NCBI GenBank assembly: GCA_022791735.1
Contig: JAAVZQ010000034.1
Location: 1-21,541 of the forward strand
Reading direction: 5' to 3'
Source of the DNA: Clostridia bacterium
GTDB lineage: Bacteria > Bacillota > Clostridia > TANB77 > CAG-508
Length of the DNA: 21,541 nucleotides
Shown here: positions 16,286 to 21,541 of the stretch, one piece after another
Numbering within the stretch: the first letter of the stretch is position 1
How the letters are laid out: the number at the start of each line of letters is the position of its first letter
Made by a program: the position numbers and the translations under genes
The notes under the pieces: generated by a model
The model's database searches: none
Told to the model about the DNA's origin: nothing
What the model saw: only the letters and a program-made list of their open reading frames with translations

Positions 16286-16324
16286 AAAAAGACTAGGAAA
16301 TTGTTCTGGCTTCCTAGTCTTTTT
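16286..16324. terminator. Bidirectional terminator between toxin-like gene and glmS
   Basis: The 14-bp perfect stem AAAAAGACTAGGAA / TTCCTAGTCTTTTT has an 11-base loop. It serves the small gene on plus and can serve glmS on minus. Confidence 0.9.
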
Positions 16325-16408
16325 ATTATGTTCTTTATATTACTAAACTGGTTAAATCTAGTATATATATAATAACATATATTTTATTATATGTCAAATT
16401 TTTAAAGT

Positions 16409-18245
16409 CTATTCTACAGTAACAGATTTTGCAAGGTTTCTTGGTTTATCTACATCAAGCCCTTTTTCTTTTGATACATAGTAAGCTAAGAGTTGAAGTG
16501 GTATGATTGAAAGAATAGGGGATAGAAGCGGATTTATTTTTGGTATGCTAAATATATTTGGGAATAAGTTACTGTCTAGTTCTTGGTTTGTTATAATAAG
16601 TGTTTTAGCACCTCTTGCGATTACCTCTTGTAAATTACTTATAGATTTTTCAACTAATCTTCTATCAGTTATAATTCCAATAACAGTCACGTCATTTTCA
16701 ATTAAGGCGATTGGGCCATGTTTTAATTCTCCAGATTGATATGAATCAGAATGTACATATGCGATCTCTTTTAGTTTTAAAGAAGCTTCTAGTGCTGTGG
16801 CGTAATCTATTCCACGACCAAGGTAGAATACATCTTTTTCTTTATAAATTCTTTGTGCAAAAGCTTTAATCATGGCTGTGTTTTCTAGTACAATACTAAC
16901 TTTTGAAGGAAGTTCTAATATTTCAGTTTTTAGATTGTCTATAATTGATTTATCTGGAAGTCCTAGTACTTCAGCAAAATGTATTGCTAGAAGAGTAAGT
17001 AACACTATTTGCGAAGTATAAGCTTTAGTTGATGCAACAGCTATTTCAGGTCCTGCATGGATATAAAGTGTATAGTCTGCTTCACGAGTAATTGAACTTC
17101 CAATTACATTAGTTATTGCAATAGTTTTACTACCACATGCTTTTGCATTTTTAAGTGCAGCTAAAGTGTCAGCTGTTTCTCCAGATTGACTTATGCAGAT
17201 TATCAAAGTGTGTTCATCTATAAGTGGTTCTCTGTATCTAAATTCAGAAGCTATATCTACTTCTACTGGAATGCCGTGTTAATCTTTCAAATATAGTTTT
17301 TACAGCTATACCAGAGTATGCAGCAGTACCACAAGCCACGATATAAATTCTAGATACGTTAGATAGATATTCTTTTGATATATTTATATCACTAAAATCA
17401 CATGGCTTATCTTTTATAATTCTAGTACCAATAGTTTCACGGATAGCTTGTGGTTGTTCTGAGATTTCTTTAAGCATAAAGTCTTCATATTCACCTTTGT
17501 CAGCAGCTTTTGCGTCCCAATCAATAATTTCAACTTTTCTATCTATTTTTTGTAAATCTTTATCATAAAATGTGATTTCATTTGGTGTTAAGCTTACCAA
17601 GTCATTATCTTTTAATATATATATGTTGTTGGTATATTCCAATATTGCATGAATATCAGAAGCGATATATTTGGCATCTTCAGAAGTACCTACAACTAAA
17701 GGATTATCTTTCCTTATAGCTATAATTCTGTTAGGTTCAAATTTTGATATAGCAGAGATAGCATAACTTCCTCTTACATCTTTTATAGCCTTATTTACTG
17801 CATTTAAAAATTTATCAGAGCTGTCTTCTTTTGAGTAATAATAATCTATAAGGTTTGGTATAACTGCTGTATCTGTATCTGATACAAAAGTATATCCAGC
17901 GTTTATCAAAAATTCTCTAATTTCTGCGTAATTTTCAATAATTCCATTATGTACGATTGAGAAATTGTTATGACAATCAGAATGTGGATGTGCATTAATA
18001 TCTGATGGTTTTCCATGAGTTGCCCATCTAGTGTGTGCTATTCCTACTGTACCACTTAGTTTATCAATATTTTCATCTGATTGTAATTCTTTTACTCTAC
18101 CTTTTCTTTTTATAGTGCAAATTTCGTTTCCTTCAATAGTTGAAATTCCAGCTGAGTCATAACCTCTGTATTCTTGTCTCAAAAGCCCTTTTATTAGTAT
18201 AGGGCATGCTTTAGATTTTCCAATATATCCTACTATACCACACAT
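16409..18245 (-). CDS. glmS: Glucosamine-6-phosphate synthase, read with a +1 shift
   Basis: GlmS makes glucosamine-6-phosphate from fructose-6-phosphate and glutamine for wall synthesis. With the shift at 17276 the product is about 611 residues, as usual. The N-terminal MCGIVGYIG carries the catalytic Cys (residue 2) and the glutaminase domain contains YRGYDSAG and HTRWATHG. The sugar-isomerase domains include YIVACGTAAYSG, then across the shift LTGIPVEVDIASEFRYRE, CISQSGETADT and the ending KPRNLAKSVTVE. Frame 0 stops at 17244, right in the first SIS domain. No glmS ribozyme fits in the ~40-base leader. AGGAGG precedes the ATG. Confidence 0.96.
17274..17276 (-). other. +1 recoding site 8: ACA CGG CAT read as ACA-GGC-ATT (glmS)
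   Basis: The in-frame CGG is codon 324. The skip restores T-GIPVEVD, whose Gly-Ile-Pro matches the LAGIP of E. coli GlmS. Frame 0 gives HSSRSRYSF and a stop. Confidence 0.95.
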
Positions 18246-18281
18246 TTTAATACCTCCTAAGTATTTTATTAATGTTATATA

Positions 18282-18310
18282 ATATTATCATATAAAGAAA
18301 AAAGTAGCAA
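18282..18310 (-). promoter_or_regulatory. glmS promoter
   Basis: On the minus strand TTGCTA (18310-18305) and TAATAT (18287-18282) are spaced by 17 bases. Confidence 0.55.
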
Positions 18311-18323
18311 GTCCTTTTGAAAA

Positions 18324-18336
18324 GTTATGTAAGAAC
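18324..18336 (+). repeat. Left 13-base direct repeat flanking the IS
   Basis: GTTATGTAAGAAC is identical to 20003-20015 on the other side of the element. The right copy contains the bofA stop codon, so the left copy is likely the duplicated target. It is longer than the 2-3 bases usual for IS30. Confidence 0.6.
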
Positions 18337-20002
18337 ACTTAAATATAAAAGTAAATTCCAGTAAAAAAACAACATGAATTTAGTTTTGTTCAAAATCATG
18401 TTACAATGTATATAGATACTTTACTTGGGTATGCAAGGAGGTATCATTATGAAAAATATAAATCAAAAACACTTAACATTAGAAGATAGAAATTACATAG
18501 AACAAGCACTTAATCAGGATATGACTTTTAAAGAAATTGGCAAATTTCTATCTAAAGATCCAACTACTATTGCAAAAGAAATAAAAAAACATAGGATAAT
18601 GAAAGAACCTAATAGCTTTGTAGGATATGTCAATGTATGTATAAAACGAACTTATTGTAAAAAGAAAAATGTATGTGGTAAAAATTGTGGTACTCAATGT
18701 TCATTTTGTTCTACTTGTAATAAACGTTGTTCTGACTTTGAAGAAGAAATATGTACTTCTCTTACTCATGCACCTTATGTCTGTAATTCTTGTAGTCGTA
18801 AACAAGCGTGTAAACTAGTAAAATACTACTATCGTGCATTACCTTCATACAATCAATACAAAAACACTTTATCAACTTCTAGACAGGGTTGTAATCTTTC
18901 ACCAGAAGAATTGGTTAAGCTAGATAATTTAGTTTCTCCTCTTCTTAAAAATGGTCAAACTGTATCTCACATTTGTCAAACGCAAGATATTGGATGTTCT
19001 AAATCTAGCCTTTACAACTATTTAGACCAAAACTACTTGTCAGCTCGTAATATTGATTTACCAAGAAGAGTTAGGTATCCTAAAAACAAAACTAAAAGGC
19101 CTACTCCAAAAGACACTGCTATTCGTAAAGGAAGAACTTATGAAGCCTTTGAAAAATATATACGAGAAAATCCTGATACTTCTATTGTGGAAATGGATAC
19201 AGTCGAAGGTAAAAGAGGTGGAAAAGTACTACTTACTATGCTTTTTAGAAATTCAAAATTAATGTTAGCATTTCTTTTAAATGACAAAACTTCTAATTCG
19301 GTTTTAAAGGTGTTTAATTGGCTTGAAAGCATTCTAGGTAATGATTTATTTGAAAAAACTTTTCCAGTTATTTTAACAGATAACGGAAGTGAATTTTCGA
19401 ATCCATTAAGTTTAGAATTTAATGACGAAGGTGTTGGAAGAACAAGAATATTTTTCTGTAATCCAGGAGCTTCTTACCAAAAAGGAGCTATTGAGAAAAA
19501 TCATGAATTTATTCGTTATGTAATACCTAAAGGAACATCTATGGATAATCTTAATCAACAGGCTATTGACCTAATGATAAATCATATTAATAGCCTTACA
19601 AGACCTAGTTTAAACAATGCTACACCATATGATTTAGCACAAATACTATTAGACAAAGAGGTATTAAAAAAATTGAATCTCAAAAAGGTTACAGCCAATG
19701 AGATTCAACTTAAACCTAATTTACTAAAGAAAAACTAGTTTAAATTAAATTCTACAACATACCCAAGTAAAGATTTAATTTAAGATTACATCTTAACACG
19801 AGTGGAATTTATTTTAAAAATTTTAACACCAGTCGTGCAATTAGTATGCAATTTTTCAAAATTTTTCTTTAATTTAACTTTATTTTAACATATTTTCATA
19901 TCAAAATGCAATTAAAAAACAGAAAAAATCTATTGATTTAATGGACTTTTCTCTTAAACTAGTAAATTCATTCAAAAGTGGAATTTACTTTTACACTTAA
20001 CC
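18337..20002 (+). mobile_element. IS30-family insertion sequence
   Basis: About 1,666 bases. Outer ends share an imperfect 26-base inverted repeat whose core AAAAGTAAATTCCA is perfect (left 18347-18360, right within 19977-19991). Inside, a perfect 15-base inverted pair CTTTACTTGGGTATG (18419-18433) / CATACCCAAGTAAAG (19758-19772) brackets the transposase gene tightly. About 230 bases between that inner repeat and the right end are non-coding, extremely AT-rich, and contain a further AGTGGAATTTA-like copy near 19803. A 13-base direct repeat flanks the element, which sits just past bofA. Confidence 0.75.
18449..19738 (+). CDS. IS30-family transposase
   Basis: The DDE transposase is 429 residues from the ATG at 18449, which follows AAGGAGG (the upstream TTG at 18425 is unlikely). 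An N-terminal HTH (LTLEDRNYIEQAL...FKEIGKFLSKDPTTIAKEI) is typical of IS30. A cysteine-rich stretch from about residue 63 to 120 has many paired Cys and probably binds zinc. The integrase core has D250 (EMDTVEG), D311 (LTDNGSEF) and E349 (GAIEKNHEFIRYVIPKG). It is intact and contains no CGG codon (two CGG trinucleotides out of phase). Confidence 0.93.
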   Translation: MKNINQKHLTLEDRNYIEQALNQDMTFKEIGKFLSKDPTTIAKEIKKHRIMKEPNSFVGYVNVCIKRTYCKKKNVCGKNCGTQCSFCSTCNKRCSDFEEEICTSLTHAPYVCNSCSRKQACKLVKYYYRALPSYNQYKNTLSTSRQGCNLSPEELVKLDNLVSPLLKNGQTVSHICQTQDIGCSKSSLYNYLDQNYLSARNIDLPRRVRYPKNKTKRPTPKDTAIRKGRTYEAFEKYIRENPDTSIVEMDTVEGKRGGKVLLTMLFRNSKLMLAFLLNDKTSNSVLKVFNWLESILGNDLFEKTFPVILTDNGSEFSNPLSLEFNDEGVGRTRIFFCNPGASYQKGAIEKNHEFIRYVIPKGTSMDNLNQQAIDLMINHINSLTRPSLNNATPYDLAQILLDKEVLKKLNLKKVTANEIQLKPNLLKKN

Positions 20003-20015
20003 GTTATGTAAGAAC
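20003..20015 (+). repeat. Right 13-base direct repeat flanking the IS
   Basis: GTTATGTAAGAAC is identical to 18324-18336. It contains the complement of the bofA stop codon (20006-20004). Confidence 0.6.
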
Positions 20016-20268
20016 TAGTGTAATAAGCGTAAGTATAACACTTCCAGGGATTCCTAAGATGCTTACAAATATTATTGTGAAAAAGTTTACTCCAATATGG
20101 AAAGAGAATAGTCCACCGGACTAGGTTAATAAGCAAAAGTAAGATAATACCAATGAAAGAGTTGAGGAATAGTTTGCCAAGAAATTTAAGTGGTAATATG
20201 AAAATTCTACATAGTACAAAAATGACACAAAGGCCAGAAATATAGGTTAAAATATTTATAAGTTCCAT
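20004..20268 (-). CDS. bofA: BofA family sporulation/sigma-K processing regulator, read with a +1 shift
   Basis: BofA is a membrane protein that holds the SpoIVFB protease inactive in endospore formers. With the shift at 20118 the product is 87 residues, the length of B. subtilis BofA. Hydrophobic segments cover about residues 3-20 and 27-50. After the shift comes NLVGGLFSFHIGVNFFT, then SILGIPGSVILTLI, the conserved N-x-GG...G(V/I)N...LG(I/V)PG signature. Frame 0 reads NLVRWTILF instead and loses it. The start is ATG 20268 (MELINILTY), matching the family start; the frame's upstream ATG at 20358 is less likely. It lies about 95 bases after the DUF2508 gene, and an IS30 element is inserted at its stop. 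Confidence 0.88.
20116..20118 (-). other. +1 recoding site 9: GTC CGG TGG read as GTC-GGT-GGA (bofA)
   Basis: The in-frame CGG is codon 51 from ATG 20268. The skip recreates the conserved Gly-Gly of BofA. Confidence 0.92.
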
Positions 20269-20363
20269 TTTTCTATCATCCCTTTCTAGTGTATAAATCA
20301 AATTGGAAAAGAATTGTTGTCCAATTAATCTTATGAAAGAAAAATGGAACTTATGCAAATTAC

Positions 20364-20649
20364 TTAAGATATTGCTAAATCTCCTGATTTAATTTCTAGT
20401 TGTTCAAGCATACTTACTAAAAGTCCGCGATTGTTTGGCTTTTTTCAATAGATAATTGTATTTTGCTTGTGTTGCTTTAATTTGATAGAGATAATAATCT
20501 ATAAGGTCACCGTCTGCAAATTCAAAGTTGTTATTTGCAGTGATTAAATCTTCTCTTGTTTTTATTATGCAATTGATTAGGTCAGAGTTAGGAGAGTTTT
20601 TTTTCTTGGCAGAGGCAGAGTTTTCTTTTACATATTTTTCATAAATCAT
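20364..20649 (-). CDS. DUF2508 (YaaL-like) protein, read with a +1 shift near the end
   Basis: A small helical protein, about 94 residues with the shift and 81 without. The core FADGDLIDYYLYQIKATQAKYNYLLKKAK carries the D-L-I-D-Y-x-Y...A...RYNYLLK-AK pattern of DUF2508/YaaL, whose gene neighbours bofA in Bacilli and Clostridia. At 20427 TCG CGG ACT can be read TCG-GGA-CTT, continuing GLLVSMLEQLEIKSGDLAIS to TAA at 20366-20364. Because the shift lies near the C-terminus this site is less certain than the others, but LLKKAKxxG is a common family ending. The ribosome binding site AAAGGATG precedes the ATG. Function unknown. Confidence 0.78.
20425..20427 (-). other. +1 recoding site 10: TCG CGG ACT read as TCG-GGA-CTT (DUF2508)
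   Basis: The in-frame CGG is codon 75. The +1 frame stays open for 20 more codons; frame 0 ends seven codons on. Confidence 0.75.
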
Positions 20650-20772
20650 ATAATATCATCCTTTCTAAGGTAAAACTACTAAAAATTAGTAATAGTGTAT
20701 GCAAAATATGGTGCAAATATACAAAAATTTAGTAAAAGAATTGAACTATAACTGACACATAGCATGCTAAAT

Positions 20773-20801
20773 TTGATTTTTAGACTAAAAAATGGTATAA
20801 T
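20773..20801 (+). promoter_or_regulatory. Promoter of the membrane orphan
   Basis: TTGATT (20773-20778) and an extended -10 TGGTATAAT (TATAAT at 20796-20801) are spaced by 17 bases. A ~100-base leader with small hairpins (AAGGCAAGTTGCCTT at 20812-20826) precedes AGGAGG. Confidence 0.6.
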
Positions 20802-20915
20802 TAAGTCATACAAGGCAAGTTGCCTTTTGAGATATATTTCCTTTAGCCATCTAGCTAAAAGCTAGTTTTCACATAGTACCTATCAACACTAAATTATTTT
20901 AGGAGGAAAAAACAA

Positions 20916-21368
20916 ATGAAAAAGCAAACTCTTTTTGGTAAAGACAAGGAAACTATCAAGACCATATTGTTTTGGGTTCTGATGTTTGAACTCACAACAA
21001 AATGGATACTAGGAGACATTAGCGTACCATTGATGGTTTTACTCATCGCTGGATACCTCACAATAATATTTATGTTTGTTATGGAAGTTATCATGAGGTT
21101 CAAGTGCGATAGGATGTACATAAAATACATGAAGGACTACGAGTATTTAGAAGAGACACACAAGTATCGCTACAAACTTTACTTTTCAAACGAACGGGAT
21201 GAGATACAACAGTGTACAGATGAAATACAGGAGTGGGGAGAGATTGTATTACATAATGGAGAGATACTTATCGCAACTCCACGAATGACAAAAGCACAGA
21301 TAACTTCTATTCGTCAGAGGATGGATAAAGCAAGGGAGTTAATGCAAAAAGAATTTGTAGAGTATTAA
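20916..21368 (+). CDS. Two-helix membrane protein, orphan
   Basis: A 150-residue protein of unknown function. Two membrane segments lie at about residues 13-33 (TIKTILFWVLMFELTTKWILG region) and 37-60 (VPLMVLLIAGYLTIIFMFV), followed by a ~90-residue charged, helical cytosolic-type domain. Codon choice is somewhat GC-richer than that of the host genes (ATC, CTC, ACC, TAC). AGGAGG precedes the ATG. It carries an in-frame CGG (codon 94 at 21195-21197) that must be read as a triplet; the +1 frame ends 33 codons later in an unlikely sequence. It has its own promoter and terminator, like the other GC-richer orphans. Confidence 0.65.
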   Translation: MKKQTLFGKDKETIKTILFWVLMFELTTKWILGDISVPLMVLLIAGYLTIIFMFVMEVIMRFKCDRMYIKYMKDYEYLEETHKYRYKLYFSNERDEIQQCTDEIQEWGEIVLHNGEILIATPRMTKAQITSIRQRMDKARELMQKEFVEY

Positions 21369-21377
21369 AAGCTTAGG

Positions 21378-21398
21378 AGCCCTTTTAAAGGGCTTTTA
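21378..21398 (+). terminator. Terminator of the membrane orphan
   Basis: The 8-bp stem AGCCCTTT (21378-21385) / AAAGGGCT (21387-21394) is followed by TTTT. The single-base nominal loop will open to a tetraloop in practice. Confidence 0.7.
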
Positions 21399-21400
21399 AG

Positions 21401-21541
21401 CGTACGACAGGCATGTCGTTTGACTAATCGGTGAAAGTCCGTAGTGGAGGTATATATCGCCAACCACATAGAGAAACACAAGCTATCCATTGAGAGGTGG
21501 AAGTGAAGGAAGTGTGTATCAAAATCTTGGCTCGATGTACA
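21401..21541 (+). ncRNA. 5' part of a probable group II intron, cut by the window end
   Basis: From about 21401 the sequence becomes G-rich and structured. ACGACAGGCATGTCGT forms a hairpin, followed by ACTAATCGGTGAAAGTCCG, the GGTGAAAGTCC motif seen in domain I of many bacterial group II introns, then GGAGG...CGCCAACCAC and GAGGTGGAAGTGAAGGAAG. The exact 5' boundary is not certain. It starts right after a terminator hairpin, the preferred insertion site of group IIC introns. The intron-encoded protein would lie beyond the window. Confidence 0.65.

Noticed and set aside
18246..18281. glmS ribozyme in the glmS leader
   Set aside because: The leader between the -10 box and the start codon is far too short and none of the ribozyme core is seen.
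551..20427. Reading the split genes as pseudogenes or as assembly errors
   Set aside because: Ten independent errors would have to insert the same base before an in-phase GGN codon each time, while out-of-phase GG and CGG sites and all unbroken genes show none. Both halves keep full conservation.
551..20427. CGG as a reassigned sense codon (for example Trp or Gln)
   Set aside because: A sense reassignment does not change frame. At these sites frame 0 runs into a stop after a few codons (one codon in the DUF4160 gene) and homology continues only in +1.
551..20427. Classical programmed frameshifting with slippery heptamer or stimulatory hairpin
   Set aside because: The preceding codons are all different and no common downstream structure or internal Shine-Dalgarno is visible.
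21195..21197. An eleventh shift site in the membrane orphan
   Set aside because: The unshifted frame gives a plausible helical C-terminus with host-like stop and terminator; the +1 frame gives an unlikely short tail. It is kept as an exception, not a site.
1..21541. tRNA or rRNA genes, or a CRISPR array, including a tRNA that could explain CGG decoding
   Set aside because: No T-loop/acceptor pattern, rRNA stretch or regularly spaced direct repeats were found; the decoding factor must lie outside the window.

Overview
This is AT-rich DNA from a low-GC Firmicute. AGA dominates arginine codons, promoters are strong TTGACA/TATAAT types and Shine-Dalgarno sites are AGGAGG. A bofA gene behind a DUF2508 gene (the recR-yaaL-bofA neighbourhood of spore formers), an IS30-type element, a Clostridia-style prepilin and a group II intron end all point to Clostridia, probably a gut lineage. 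The species cannot be named from the sequence.

The main result is a decoding anomaly. Nine genes, including the housekeeping genes purA, ksgA and glmS and the sporulation gene bofA, are each split between two reading frames. At all ten breaks (one gene has two) the cause is identical: one extra C directly before an in-frame glycine codon, so that the ribosome meets an in-frame CGG and must move +1, reading C-GGN as GGN = Gly. With that rule every gene regains its family's normal length and motifs. By hand count, roughly 5,400 codons of host-type genes contain exactly ten in-frame CGG codons, and all ten are these shift sites. CGG is never needed as arginine there, although CGT, CGA and CGC are used. 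The preceding codons are all different, so this is not P-site slippage on a heptamer. It looks like a genome-wide +1 recoding of CGG: either an unassigned codon with C-skipping, or a four-base CGGN glycine codon. The only in-frame CGGs that must be read as a normal triplet (three) lie in two GC-richer genes of foreign appearance.

Layout: 218-1883 encodes a repeat protein of about six helix-turn-helix modules (recoded). 1966-2522 is a two-gene unit ending in a DUF4160 protein (recoded). 2576-5490 holds divergent purA (recoded) and purB. 5590-5922 is a GC-richer orphan with a possible Sm/Hfq-like core. 8129-6085 is a purN-purE-purC operon on the minus strand. 8588-10020 is a prepilin-type surface protein, recoded twice, whose adenine-poor, GC-rich C-terminus resembles the variable region of a diversity-generating retroelement. 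11302-10207 is a zinc-metallopeptidase-like protein (recoded). 12575-11484 is a GC-rich foreign orphan. 15136-12719 is leuS. 15281-16115 is ksgA (recoded). 16212-16280 is a tiny type I toxin-like peptide. 18245-16409 is glmS (recoded). 18337-20002 is an IS30-family insertion just beyond bofA. 20649-20004 holds DUF2508 and bofA (both recoded). 20916-21368 is a two-helix membrane orphan, and the window ends inside the 5' part of a probable group II intron.

PurN, PurE, PurC, PurB and PurA are steps of purine/AMP synthesis, so the host makes purines de novo with the rest of the pathway elsewhere. Three copies of a dispersed hairpin element (3889, 8292, 12653) and two near-identical promoters ahead of GC-richer orphans are further unexplained structure.
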